Under the pieces are notes generated by a model that had not been told where the DNA came from, searched no databases, and saw nothing but the letters and a program-made list of their open reading frames with translations. A stretch of DNA of 18,743 nt from Avoscillospira sp045652125. GTDB lineage: Bacteria; Bacillota; Clostridia; Oscillospirales; Oscillospiraceae. The stretch is from positions 1-18,743 of the forward strand of contig JAZRTT010000047.1 of the NCBI GenBank assembly GCA_045652125.1. The letters are read 5' to 3'. Positions 7,130-15,082 of this stretch are shown piece after piece (positions within the stretch are counted from its first letter, which is position 1; the number at the start of each line of letters is the position of its first letter). The position numbers and the translations under genes are program-made.

Positions 7130-8062
7130 ATGAAAAAGGTTTTTATTGACGGCAGCGCAGGAACCACAGGACTTCGTATTTTTGAGCGGCTTTCTGCCCG
7201 GCAGGACCTGACGCTGATGACTCTGCCCGAAAACCTGCGAAAAGATCTATCCGCCAGAAAAGAAGCACTCAACAACTGTGACATCGCCTTTTTATGCCTG
7301 CCGGATGCTGCCGCCATAGAAGCAGTCGGCCTGATAGAGAATGAAACTGTCACCGTACTGGATACCTCCACAGCACACCGCACCGACCCCCATTGGGCTT
7401 ACGGTTTCCCGGAATTGGGAAACGATTATGCGCGTAAAATTTTGCAAAGCCGCCGCATCGCCGTACCCGGCTGTCACGCCAGCGGTTTTATCGCTCTTGT
7501 CTCCCCTCTGGTCAAAGCAGGCCTGCTGCCGGAAAGCGCCAGCCTCACCTGCCACTCTGTCACGGGCTTCTCCGGCGGCGGCAAGACTATGATCGCCCAG
7601 TATGAAGAAGAAGGCCGGGATGCCCTTCTGGATGCCCCCCGGCAGTACGGTCTGACCCAAAATCACAAACATTTGAAAGAAATGAAGGCCATCTGCGGCC
7701 TAAGCAATGCCCCCATCTTTTGCCCCATCGTGTCCGATTTCTACTCCGGCATGGTGGTGACGGTTCCTGTGTTTAAGGAACAGTTGACCCCCGGCACTTC
7801 CATGGCCGACCTTCAGGCTGTCTACGCCAACCAATATCAGGGACCGATGGTGAAATATCTGCCCCACATGGATGAAAACGGCTTTGTCTCCGGCGGTGGT
7901 CTTTCCGGCAAGGATACAATGGAAGTAACCGTCTGCGGTAATGACGAGCGTATTTTACTCATGGCCCGATATGACAATCTGGGCAAGGGTGCCTCCGGTG
8001 CCGCTGTCCAATGTCTCAATCTGATATTAGGCTGCGACCCCACCAAAGATCTGGAACTGTAA
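7130..8062 (+). CDS. argC: N-acetyl-gamma-glutamyl-phosphate reductase, type 2
   Basis: A 310-residue enzyme that reduces N-acetylglutamyl phosphate to the semialdehyde with NADPH, the third step of arginine synthesis. The N-terminal Rossmann motif GSAGTTGL spans residues 8-15. The catalytic Cys is C115 in VPGCHASGF, and HSVTGFSGGGK follows near 150. The short length and the position of the Cys mark the type-2 form rather than the longer E. coli-like form. The ATG at 7130 is chosen because AAGGAG lies eight bases upstream; a GTG at 7112 in the same frame would sit on that site. It is the first gene of argCJBD, followed by argJ after 20 bases. Confidence 0.96.
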   Translation: MKKVFIDGSAGTTGLRIFERLSARQDLTLMTLPENLRKDLSARKEALNNCDIAFLCLPDAAAIEAVGLIENETVTVLDTSTAHRTDPHWAYGFPELGNDYARKILQSRRIAVPGCHASGFIALVSPLVKAGLLPESASLTCHSVTGFSGGGKTMIAQYEEEGRDALLDAPRQYGLTQNHKHLKEMKAICGLSNAPIFCPIVSDFYSGMVVTVPVFKEQLTPGTSMADLQAVYANQYQGPMVKYLPHMDENGFVSGGGLSGKDTMEVTVCGNDERILLMARYDNLGKGASGAAVQCLNLILGCDPTKDLEL

Positions 8063-8082
8063 GCAATAGGAGGATAATTACC

Positions 8083-9300
8083 ATGACCATGAATATCATT
8101 CCCGGCGGTGTCTGTGCCCCAAAGGGTTTTACTGCAAACGGTGTCCACTGCGGTATCCGCCGCAACCGCACCAAACGGGACCTGTCCCTTATCTATTCGG
8201 AGGTTCCGGCATCTGCTGCCAGCGTTTATACCACCAATCTGGTAAAAGGCGCCCCCATCACCGTAACCAAGGCCAACCTTGCCGACGGAAAGGCACAGGC
8301 GATCATCTGCAATTCCGGCAACGCCAACACCTGCAACGCCGACGGTATTCAGGTGGCTGAGCAAATGTGTGAACTGCTGGGCAAACAGCTGCAGATCGCA
8401 CCTGCCGATGTGATCGTAGCCTCTACCGGTGTTATCGGTCAGAAAATGGACATCGCTCCCATCGCCAAGGGTATCCCGGAACTGGTCAAGGGCTTGGGCG
8501 ACCACAGCGAGCTTGCCGCCGAAGGCATTATGACCACAGACACCAGGAAGAAAGAGCTCGCCGTCTCCTTTACGATAAACGGCGTGGAATGTAAGATCGG
8601 CGGTATTGCCAAGGGTTCCGGCATGATCCACCCCAACATGGCTACCATGCTGGTGTTCATCACCACCGACTGTGCCATTGCCCCGGAAATGCTCCAAAAG
8701 GCCCTGTCCACAGACATTCAGACCACCTTCAACATGGTCTCCGTAGACGGTGACACCTCCACCAATGACATGGTATCTGTTTTGGCCAACGGCATGGCCG
8801 GCAACGACCCCATTACCGCCGAGGGCGAGGCGTTCGACGCCTTTATGCAGGCGCTGAACACCTTAACCGTCTATCTGTGCCGCTGCATCGCCGGCGACGG
8901 CGAAGGTGCCACCAAGCTGTTGGAATGCAAAGTCACCGGCGGCTCTGACGAAACCCTTTCCAAAACCGTAGCCAAAAGCATCATCTGCTCCTCCCTGACC
9001 AAAGCCGCCATGTTCGGCGCCGATGCCAACTGGGGCCGAATCCTCTGCGCCATCGGTTACTCCGGCGCCCCGGTGGATGTGACAAAGGTAGACGTGCGGT
9101 TCCGTTCCCCCAAGGGCGAGATTCTGGTCTGCAAAAGCGGTGCCGGCGTGGATTTTTCCGAAGAAAAAGCCAAACAGATTCTTCTGGAGCAGGAAATCGA
9201 GATCCTCGTTGAACTGAACAGCGGCTCGGCCTCTGCCACTGCATGGGGCTGCGACCTGACCTATGACTATGTGAAGATCAACGGCGATTACAGAACTTGA
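8083..9300 (+). CDS. argJ: Bifunctional ornithine acetyltransferase/N-acetylglutamate synthase
   Basis: A 405-residue enzyme that moves the acetyl group from N-acetylornithine to glutamate and recycles acetate in the pathway; many members also acetylate glutamate from acetyl-CoA. The precursor cuts itself in the motif KGSGMIHPNMATML, between A187 and T188, and the new N-terminal Thr is the nucleophile. NSGNANTCN near 77-85, ASTGVIGQ near 113-120 and DANWGRILCAIGYSG in the second half are also typical. AGGAGG lies nine bases before the ATG. Whether it is bifunctional cannot be decided from sequence, but no separate argA is seen and the gene heads the cyclic route. Confidence 0.96.
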   Translation: MTMNIIPGGVCAPKGFTANGVHCGIRRNRTKRDLSLIYSEVPASAASVYTTNLVKGAPITVTKANLADGKAQAIICNSGNANTCNADGIQVAEQMCELLGKQLQIAPADVIVASTGVIGQKMDIAPIAKGIPELVKGLGDHSELAAEGIMTTDTRKKELAVSFTINGVECKIGGIAKGSGMIHPNMATMLVFITTDCAIAPEMLQKALSTDIQTTFNMVSVDGDTSTNDMVSVLANGMAGNDPITAEGEAFDAFMQALNTLTVYLCRCIAGDGEGATKLLECKVTGGSDETLSKTVAKSIICSSLTKAAMFGADANWGRILCAIGYSGAPVDVTKVDVRFRSPKGEILVCKSGAGVDFSEEKAKQILLEQEIEILVELNSGSASATAWGCDLTYDYVKINGDYRT

Positions 9301-9310
9301 GGTAGATGCT

Positions 9311-10183
9311 ATGAATGTTTCCAATCATCATCGGGCAGAGATTCTGGTAGAAGCTCTCCCCTATATCAAAAAGTATAACGGCAAGGTCATTGTCATCAAA
9401 TACGGCGGCAACGCCATGATCAATGAAAGTCTGAAACAGCAGGTCATGGAAGATCTGGTTCTGCTGCATCTTATCGGTGTCAAAGTTGTGCTCGTCCACG
9501 GCGGCGGTCCGGAGATCTCGGATATGCTGCAAAAAGTGGGAAAGCAGGCTTCCTTTGTAGAGGGGCTCCGTGTCACAGACGAAGAAACGGTAGAGATCGT
9601 CCAGATGGTCCTCGCCGGAAAGATCAATAAAACTCTGGTGAAACTTCTGGAGGCCAAAGGCGGCAAGGCCATGGGTGTCAGCGGCATTGACGGCGGCATG
9701 ATCCAGTGCAAAGTAAAGGACACCCGTCTGGGTTTTGTGGGCGAAGTGACAGAAGTCAATGTCCAGCCTATTTTGGATCTGTTGGAAAAGGATTATATCC
9801 CCGTCGTTTCCACCGTCGGCTGCGATATGGAGGGCAATACCTACAACATCAATGCCGATACGGCAGCTTCCCACATTGCAGGTGCTCTGAAGGCGGAACG
9901 TCTCATTGCCATGACCGATATCACCGGAATTATGATGGATCCCAAAGACCCGGAGTCCCTAATTCCCTGTATCGACCTGCAGGATGCCAACGACCTGTTC
10001 GAAAAAGGGATTATCTCCGGCGGCATGATTCCCAAGGTGCAATGCTGCATGGACGCCATTCGTTACGGTGTCCACAAGGTCACCATTCTGGATGGGCGGG
10101 TATCCCATGCCATTTTAATGGAACTGCTCACCGATGAAGGTGCCGGCACGATGGTGGTCAAAGACAAATTTTCTGCCAATTAA
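9311..10183 (+). CDS. argB: Acetylglutamate kinase
   Basis: A 290-residue amino-acid-kinase-fold enzyme that phosphorylates N-acetylglutamate with ATP. Visible motifs are the phosphate-binding VIKYGGNAM (K30), VHGGGPEI near 62-69, GVSGIDGG, NINADTAASHIAGAL and the AMTDITGI nucleotide segment. The extra N-terminal helix (RAEILVEALPYIKKY) before the first strand is a mark of the hexameric, arginine-inhibited form. That fits a cyclic ArgJ pathway, in which this step is the usual feedback target. GAGGT lies upstream of the ATG, ten bases after the argJ stop. Confidence 0.96.
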   Translation: MNVSNHHRAEILVEALPYIKKYNGKVIVIKYGGNAMINESLKQQVMEDLVLLHLIGVKVVLVHGGGPEISDMLQKVGKQASFVEGLRVTDEETVEIVQMVLAGKINKTLVKLLEAKGGKAMGVSGIDGGMIQCKVKDTRLGFVGEVTEVNVQPILDLLEKDYIPVVSTVGCDMEGNTYNINADTAASHIAGALKAERLIAMTDITGIMMDPKDPESLIPCIDLQDANDLFEKGIISGGMIPKVQCCMDAIRYGVHKVTILDGRVSHAILMELLTDEGAGTMVVKDKFSAN

Positions 10184-10195
10184 GGAGGGTTTTCC

Positions 10196-11356
10196 ATGAA
10201 TGTCAAAGCAATGGATGCACAATATGTAGCCCATACCTACAAACGGTTCGATCTGCATATCACAGAGGGCAAAGGCTCTGTGGTCCGGGACGAAACCGGC
10301 AAAGAATACATTGATCTCGGCACCGGAATCGCCGTCAACACCTTTGGTGTAGCGGATGAAACCTGGCAGCAGGCGGTTGTGGCGCAGATGCAGAAAGTGC
10401 AGCACACCTCCAACCTTTACTACACCGAGCCCTGTGCCAAGCTTGCAAAAATGCTCTGCGAAATGACCGGCATGAAAAAGGTCTTTTTTGCCAATTCCGG
10501 CGCAGAAGCCAATGAATGTGCCATTAAGGCAGCCAGAAAATACGCCGCCCAAAAGAAAGGGCCGGAATACTACACGCTCGTTACCCTCCGAAACTCCTTC
10601 CACGGCCGCACCATCACCACCCTCGCCGCCACAGGGCAGGACAATTTCCATCAGGATTTCCTGCCCCTGACACCCGGTTTTGTCTATGCCAATGCCAACG
10701 ATCTGGCCGATGTGGAAGCCAAAGTATCGGAAAACAAAGTGGCTGCCATTATGGTGGAAGTGGTACAGGGCGAAGGCGGAGTCCATCCTCTGACCAAAGA
10801 ATTTCTGCAGGGTGTGGCAGAGCTGTGCAAAAAAGAAGATATCCTGCTGATCTGCGATGAGGTCCAAATCGGCAACGGCCGCAGCGGAAAACTCTACGGC
10901 TATATGCATTATGACATACAGCCGGATATTGTCTCCACAGCCAAAGGGCTGTGTGCCGGTTTGCCTCTGGGTGCCGTCATGCTGGGAGAAAAGGTGCAGG
11001 ATGTATTTTCCTATGGGGATCACGGCTCCACCTTCGGCGGAAACCCTATCTGCTGTGCCGGTGCCATCAGCACCTTGTCCCGTCTGGACGATACCCTGCT
11101 CCGGGGCGTACAGGAACGCTCCAAAATGGTCTTTGAGAAACTCTCCGGCAAACCCGGCATCAAAAGCGTCACCGGTCTCGGTCTGATGCTCGGAATCGAA
11201 ACAGAAAAGCCCGCCGGTGATGTCATTGCCAAATGTATGGAGCAGGGCGTGCTGGTCCTCAGCGCCCACGGAAAAGTCCGTCTCCTTCCCGCGCTGAACA
11301 TCCCCATGGATCTGCTGGAAAAAGCGCTGGACATTCTGGCAGAAGCCTGTGTATAA
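10196..11356 (+). CDS. argD: Acetylornithine aminotransferase
   Basis: A 386-residue class-III PLP aminotransferase that converts N-acetylglutamate semialdehyde to N-acetylornithine using glutamate. FFANSGAEANE at 97-107 binds the cofactor phosphate. D221 in CDEVQIGNGRSG contacts the PLP ring nitrogen, and K250 in STAKGLCAGLPLGA forms the Schiff base. The usual DEVQTG reads DEVQIG here, a mild change. A very strong site (TAAGGAGGG) precedes the ATG, 12 bases after argB. It is the last gene of the operon; a terminator follows within five bases. Related enzymes also accept succinyl-diaminopimelate or ornithine, but the operon fixes the role. Confidence 0.95.
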   Translation: MNVKAMDAQYVAHTYKRFDLHITEGKGSVVRDETGKEYIDLGTGIAVNTFGVADETWQQAVVAQMQKVQHTSNLYYTEPCAKLAKMLCEMTGMKKVFFANSGAEANECAIKAARKYAAQKKGPEYYTLVTLRNSFHGRTITTLAATGQDNFHQDFLPLTPGFVYANANDLADVEAKVSENKVAAIMVEVVQGEGGVHPLTKEFLQGVAELCKKEDILLICDEVQIGNGRSGKLYGYMHYDIQPDIVSTAKGLCAGLPLGAVMLGEKVQDVFSYGDHGSTFGGNPICCAGAISTLSRLDDTLLRGVQERSKMVFEKLSGKPGIKSVTGLGLMLGIETEKPAGDVIAKCMEQGVLVLSAHGKVRLLPALNIPMDLLEKALDILAEACV

Positions 11357-11360
11357 TCGT

Positions 11361-11398
11361 GCAAAGATCTTCGGCTAAGCTGAAGATCTTTGCATTTT
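11361..11398 (+). terminator. Terminator of the argCJBD operon
   Basis: A perfect 12-bp stem (GCAAAGATCTTC with GAAGATCTTTGC) closes a nine-base loop and is followed by ATTTTG. It begins five bases after the argD stop. Confidence 0.85.
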
Positions 11399-11411
11399 GC
11401 CAGATATGATA

Positions 11412-11440
11412 TTGCATTTCCTCCAAATTTCTCTTATAAT
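11412..11440 (+). promoter_or_regulatory. Sigma-A-type promoter of the GH78-like gene
   Basis: TTGCAT at 11412-11417 and a perfect TATAAT at 11435-11440 are separated by 17 bases. It lies between the arg terminator and the AAGGGGAG ribosome binding site at 11465-11472. Confidence 0.78.
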
Positions 11441-11478
11441 ATCGGATGTTATGAAAATTTTTCCAAGGGGAGACGAAT

Positions 11479-13362
11479 ATGAAAAACAACACCCTGGGAT
11501 CCGGTCAATGGATCTGGTATTCCAAAGACGCTGCCCCCGACACCTATGGCGATTTCTTCGATACCATCGATTATGAAAAGGGGCAGGTTCGCATCCAGCT
11601 TTCCTGCGACGGTGAGTACACCCTGTTTGTCAATGACACCTATGTATCCTCCAATCAGTACAGCGATTTTGAACATTACAAAATCTATGACGATCTGGAT
11701 ATCACCGAATATCTCCATCCGGGCAAAAACCGGATCTATATCCTCGTCTGGCATTTCGGCACAGACTCTCTCCGCTACCGGAAGGGTGCTGCCGGTCTCT
11801 GGTATGAAATCTCCTGCGGCAGTCGGCTTCTTGCCGCCAGCAGCACCGAAACACTCTGCCGGGAGAACCCCAGCTACCGCAGCCGGTATGAAAAGATCAT
11901 CACCTATCAGCTTGGTTTCAGCTTCCTGTATGATGCCACAGCCGATACAAGCCGCCCCTGTGGTCCTGCAGTTCTGGCTGACAAGCACTGCACCCTGTTC
12001 CCCTGCCCCATACAGAAGCCTATCATCTATCCCCCCGTACAGACCCGTTTTCTGCAGGCTTCCCCCAACCATTATCTCATCGACTGCGGAAAAGAAACCA
12101 TGGGCTTCCCGACCTTGAAATTCCGCTCTGCCACCCCCCAGAAAATTTTGATCACCTGGGGCGAACATATCGACGATGGCTGTGTCCGCAGGATCATCGG
12201 CGCCAGAGACTTCAGCTTTGAATACATTGCCGCACCGGGATTGAATGACTATACCAATTATATGCGGCGAATCAGCGGCCGCTATCTGGAAGTCTTTGCG
12301 GAAAATGACATCGAAGTATCGTACATAGGGATCATTCCTCAGAGTTATCCCGTCACCGCGGTGGAGAGAACTTATGAAAATCCCACCGACCAGAAGATCT
12401 ATGATCTTGCCATAGATACCCTGAAGCTCTGCATGATGGACCACTATGTGGACACCCCGTGGAGAGAACAAGGCCTTTATGCCTATGATTCCAGAAACCA
12501 GATCCTGGCCGGCTATAAGGCATTTGAAAACGGCAACCGGGACTATGTCAGAGCCAACCTGCTGCTCATCAGCAAGGATACCCGGGATGACGGACTTTTG
12601 TCTATCACCTACCCCTCCGGTATTGACCTGTCCATTCCCTCTTTCTCCTTGCATTATCTGACCGAAGTTCGGGAGTATCTGGATTTTACCGGCGACCTCT
12701 CCCTGGGCTTGGAAGTATATGACAAGCTGGTGAGTACGCTGGAGGCGTTTGTACCCCAGATCCAAAACGGCCTGCTCTATTCATTCCCTTCCCCCAACCA
12801 TTGGAACTTCTATGACTGGGCTCCTTATATGGATGAACCCATCGGCTCTGTCGACAGCAAACCGGACCTGATGCTCAATGTGCTGTTCCTCTACGCACTG
12901 GAGAACCTCAGGGTCATCGCACAAAAAATCAATCGGGATTACCCCTTTGCCGGATTGGCCGAAACGCTGCGCCCCACCATAAAAGAAGCCTTCCAAAACA
13001 AGGAAAACGGCCTGTTTTCCATGTCGGTGGGAGGAACAGACTTTACGGAGCTGGGCAATGCCCTTTCTGTTCTTGTCGGTCTGACCGATGAAGAAGAAAG
13101 CCGGGTGATCGCCAAAGCCCTTTGCGAGCAAACCCTCTCTCACTGCTCTTTGAGTATGAAAGCGTTCAAATACGATGCCATGCTGCGGGTCGATCCCAAC
13201 TATATCGATGCCGTCAGAAGTGAGATTCGCACCACCTACCAAAAAATGCTGGATGCCGGTGCCACATCCCTTTGGGAAACCATTGACGGTGCTTCAGATT
13301 TTGACAATGCAGGAAGTCTCTGCCATGGCTGGAGTGCCATCCCCATCTGCTATATGGATTAA
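11479..13362 (+). CDS. GH78-like glycoside hydrolase (alpha-L-rhamnosidase family)
   Basis: A 627-residue protein resembling GH78 alpha-L-rhamnosidases, which remove terminal rhamnose by inversion. Residues about 8-130 form a jelly-roll-like region (WIWY..., FVNDTYV, NRIYILVWHFG). A second beta region runs to about 305. The remainder fits the (alpha/alpha)6 barrel, with DTPWREQGLYAYDSRNQ near 330-346, where family members keep an acidic catalytic residue. The C-terminal block GATSLWETIDGASDF...AGSLCHGWSA is a GH78 hallmark. It is shorter than most family members and has no signal peptide, so it probably acts in the cytoplasm on imported oligosaccharides or glycosides. It is a single-gene unit with its own promoter and terminator; no transporter or rhamnose genes are beside it. 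Confidence 0.82.
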   Translation: MKNNTLGSGQWIWYSKDAAPDTYGDFFDTIDYEKGQVRIQLSCDGEYTLFVNDTYVSSNQYSDFEHYKIYDDLDITEYLHPGKNRIYILVWHFGTDSLRYRKGAAGLWYEISCGSRLLAASSTETLCRENPSYRSRYEKIITYQLGFSFLYDATADTSRPCGPAVLADKHCTLFPCPIQKPIIYPPVQTRFLQASPNHYLIDCGKETMGFPTLKFRSATPQKILITWGEHIDDGCVRRIIGARDFSFEYIAAPGLNDYTNYMRRISGRYLEVFAENDIEVSYIGIIPQSYPVTAVERTYENPTDQKIYDLAIDTLKLCMMDHYVDTPWREQGLYAYDSRNQILAGYKAFENGNRDYVRANLLLISKDTRDDGLLSITYPSGIDLSIPSFSLHYLTEVREYLDFTGDLSLGLEVYDKLVSTLEAFVPQIQNGLLYSFPSPNHWNFYDWAPYMDEPIGSVDSKPDLMLNVLFLYALENLRVIAQKINRDYPFAGLAETLRPTIKEAFQNKENGLFSMSVGGTDFTELGNALSVLVGLTDEEESRVIAKALCEQTLSHCSLSMKAFKYDAMLRVDPNYIDAVRSEIRTTYQKMLDAGATSLWETIDGASDFDNAGSLCHGWSAIPICYMD

Positions 13363-13420
13363 AAGCAGGCTTTCCAAAACAGGTCGCCCATCCGATTATG
13401 AAATCCTTGATAAAAAAGCA

Positions 13421-13455
13421 AACCTGCGGCAGTCTCAGACTGCCGCAGGTTTTTA
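13421..13455. terminator. Bidirectional terminator between the GH78-like gene and the original spoVAC end
   Basis: A perfect 14-bp stem (AACCTGCGGCAGTC with GACTGCCGCAGGTT) closes a three-base loop. On the plus strand it is followed by TTTTTA, ending the GH78-like gene. On the minus strand it is followed by TGC and six T residues, ending the pre-insertion spoVAC transcript. The stop codon of the stranded spoVAC tail (13453-13455) overlaps the plus-strand T run. Confidence 0.88.
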
Positions 13456-13572
13456 TATGCTCGTCATGATCCAATAAATCAACCCGTAAACCACACTTGA
13501 AACGATACCATACACGATGACCGGTCCTGCTATTGCAAACATCTTCGCACCCACACCAAGAATAAAGCCTTC
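13453..13572 (-). pseudogene. Stranded 3' end of spoVAC (39 codons)
   Basis: Read on the minus strand, this encodes the last 39 residues of a SpoVAC protein in frame: EGFILGVGAK...VVYGLIYWIMTSI and a stop. It lacks the first three quarters of the gene and any start. It matches the intact spoVAC copy at 16519-16638 almost exactly, except for the last codons (YGLIYWIMTSI here, YGIIYWICQML in the intact gene). Its position next to the original terminator shows that it is the ancestral tail, separated from the rest of the gene by the 3.07-kb island. Confidence 0.9.
13469..13572 (+). repeat. Left direct repeat of the island (attL-like, 104 bp)
   Basis: It is identical to 16535-16638 over 104 bp except for two mismatches, at the third- and fifth-last bases of the minus-strand reading's variable zone (CAA here, TAT in the right copy at 13480-13482). 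The 90 bp at 13483-13572 are perfect. Identity stops sharply after AAGCCTTC, where island sequence begins. Confidence 0.92.
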
Positions 13573-13610
13573 TGCTTGTGGTCAAGTAGGACCCATTAAT
13601 TTAAAAAATA

Positions 13611-13657
13611 TTTACATTCGTGCGTTAGTTTTTTATATATTAAAGCGTGAATGTAAA
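13611..13657. repeat. Inverted repeat near the left island end
   Basis: A perfect 9-bp inverted repeat, TTTACATTC at 13611-13619 and GAATGTAAA at 13649-13657, with a 29-base AT-rich spacer. It lies about 40 bases inside the left direct repeat. It could be a recombinase arm site, an operator or a weak terminator; the sequence does not decide. The rest of the gap from 13573 to 13760 holds no open frame of note, only AT-rich DNA and the palindrome at 13710. Confidence 0.55.
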
Positions 13658-13709
13658 TGTATTGAAAAATAAAATTATAATATCGACAATTAAATTGACG
13701 CTGTATCGA

Positions 13710-13721
13710 ACAATATATTGT
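13710..13721. promoter_or_regulatory. 12-bp palindrome upstream of the XRE regulator gene (possible operator)
   Basis: ACAATATATTGT is a perfect palindrome 40 bases upstream of the regulator's -35 element. A related half site, ACAATATTTG, occurs at 13741. XRE repressors often bind such sites to control their own gene, which is the inference here. Confidence 0.35.
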
Positions 13722-13760
13722 GTTTTATAATATGTTGAATACAATATTTGCAAAATTTAC

Positions 13761-13789
13761 TTGACAATGTTATAATTTTGCAGTATAAT
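13761..13789 (+). promoter_or_regulatory. Consensus sigma-A promoter of the XRE/ImmA genes
   Basis: A perfect TTGACA at 13761-13766 and a perfect TATAAT at 13784-13789 with a 17-base spacer. The expected start of transcription is about 25 bases before the ATG, with AAAGGAGG in between. It is one of the strongest promoters in the window. Confidence 0.88.
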
Positions 13790-13821
13790 ACAAAAGACAA
13801 ATATTAAAGGAGGTTTGATAT

Positions 13822-14166
13822 ATGTCAGTATTCAGCGAAAGGCTAACCACCTTAATGAAAGCAAAGGGGTTTACCCAAAAGGATTTTGCTACCAAAGCAG
13901 AGATAACCGAGTCGGCAATGTCATATTATGTAAAAGGGACTCGCACTCCAAGCGGTGATGTGCTTATCAGAATTGCAAATGCACTTGACACCACAACGGA
14001 TTATCTTTTGGGCGGCACGGATACCGTTGATAAACCCGAAGAGAAGCAGGAACTTAAATATCTGCAACGCAACCTTAAAAAATTAGATCCGCAAAAGCTC
14101 AAACAGGCAGAAAATATGTTAAAGATTATGTTTAACGATATTTTTGAGGATGACGACGAGGAGTGA
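13822..14166 (+). CDS. XRE-family HTH transcriptional regulator
   Basis: A 114-residue regulator with an N-terminal HTH_3/Cro-CI domain at about residues 6-62. FTQKDFATKAEITESAMSYY forms the helix-turn-helix, and the domain ends in the usual TTTDYLLGG. The C-terminal half is charged and helical, ending in a very acidic DDDEE, and may mediate dimerisation. The gene has a consensus promoter and an AAAGGAGG site eight bases before the ATG. The ImmA-type protease gene follows with GAGGAG embedded in its stop region. Paired XRE/ImmA genes form the switch of many phages and ICEs, where the protease cleaves the repressor to induce the element. Confidence 0.93.
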   Translation: MSVFSERLTTLMKAKGFTQKDFATKAEITESAMSYYVKGTRTPSGDVLIRIANALDTTTDYLLGGTDTVDKPEEKQELKYLQRNLKKLDPQKLKQAENMLKIMFNDIFEDDDEE

Positions 14167-14170
14167 AATA

Positions 14171-14833
14171 GTGGCAAATAACACAAAACCCAATTTTTCA
14201 GCAGCATATTCCAAAGCAAACGAGATTTTAGTTAAATCCCGTGTTATTGCCACGTTCCCGTTCTCTCCTATCGACCTTGTAAAAGAGCAATCCGCTATAA
14301 AATGCCGCACCTATAAAAAGGCGATGAAATACGGCATTGATATTACGGATTTTGGTAGTGAGTCAGCAGTCGTGTTTGAATTTGGAGGAAAGCAGATTAT
14401 TTTCTACGATGAGTCCAAGCCTATGACTCACGTTAAATACTCTATTCTGCACGAATTGGGACACCCGTTGAATAATCACGATTTTACAATAGAGGATGAT
14501 GAAACCTACCATAAATACGAGGTTGAAACCAATTATTTTGCGGCACAGTTGCTTATGCCGGAACAGTTATTAAGAGAACTGCAACGCAGGGGTGTTCGTA
14601 TAACGAGTTCATTCCTGCAAACTACATTTGGCGTGTCAGGTCAAGCCGCCGACAAGCGTATAGAAACATTGGCAAAAACGAATGTGGAGTGGCGTTCAAG
14701 AGCCGAAAAGGAATTTGACGACGTTATTCTTATGAAATTTGCTGATTTTCTAAATACAGTATGCCCTATCCGTAACACATACGATTTTGAAGATGAGTAC
14801 GCCCGTCAACAAGAGCGTAACAGTTGGTATTGA
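14171..14833 (+). CDS. ImmA/IrrE family metallo-endopeptidase
   Basis: A 220-residue protein of the ImmA/IrrE (M78) family. The zinc motif HELGH is at residues 94-98, with H94, E95 and H98. The downstream EVETNYFAAQLLMP contains the probable third ligand near E119 and the family's FAxxLLMP signature. Family members such as ImmA cut the XRE repressor coded next to them. The GTG start is chosen because GAGGAG lies seven bases upstream; a longer reading from 14144 would overlap the regulator gene. The C-terminal region (about 145-220) is helical with no known domain. It is co-transcribed with the XRE regulator, four bases downstream of its stop. Confidence 0.9.
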   Translation: MANNTKPNFSAAYSKANEILVKSRVIATFPFSPIDLVKEQSAIKCRTYKKAMKYGIDITDFGSESAVVFEFGGKQIIFYDESKPMTHVKYSILHELGHPLNNHDFTIEDDETYHKYEVETNYFAAQLLMPEQLLRELQRRGVRITSSFLQTTFGVSGQAADKRIETLAKTNVEWRSRAEKEFDDVILMKFADFLNTVCPIRNTYDFEDEYARQQERNSWY

Positions 14834-15082
14834 TAGCGGTAAAAATATTAAAAAGAAAGTAGGTGATGTCGATGATTGTAGGGAATATAACAAGAAAAGC
14901 ACCTTGCAGATTGCTACCAACAATCTACAAAGTGCCTTATCTCCGAATATCGCTATTCGATTTGTGGTTAAATCATTATAGCACCTTTCGGAGAAAAACG
15001 CAATATTTATTTGCAAAAAAAGCAACATTTGTTGCGAAAAAAAGACAAAAATATTTTCCAATTTTCTACGAGGTGAACTATA
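14834..15082. other. Structured 249-base intergenic region between the two island gene groups
   Basis: No convincing gene lies here; two short frames (about 64 and 76 codons) have poor composition and no family likeness. It holds three hairpins: 14899-14935 (15-bp arms with two mismatches, seven-base loop), 14944-14959 (6-bp CGAATA/TATTCG, four-base loop) and 15022-15035 (GCAACA-TT-TGTTGC). The last overlaps the -35 of the DUF4417 promoter and could be an operator. The first could be a weak terminator for the XRE/ImmA unit, but no T run follows. Confidence 0.55.
15029..15057 (+). promoter_or_regulatory. Possible promoter of the DUF4417 operon
   Basis: TTGTTG at 15029-15034 and TATTTT at 15052-15057 are separated by 17 bases. 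GAGGTG follows at 15070-15075, before the ATG at 15083. A 14-base palindrome (15022-15035) covers the -35, which suggests repression. Confidence 0.45.

Noticed and set aside
10115..11269. Long open frame of 384 codons opposite argD
   Set aside because: It lies wholly antisense to a clearly functional gene with a perfect family match. Its composition (rich in His, Gly and Phe) is that of a mirror frame, and no ribosome binding site is seen.
11449..12765. Long open frame of 438 codons opposite the GH78-like gene
   Set aside because: It is the antisense shadow of a recognised glycosidase, with no family signal or start site.
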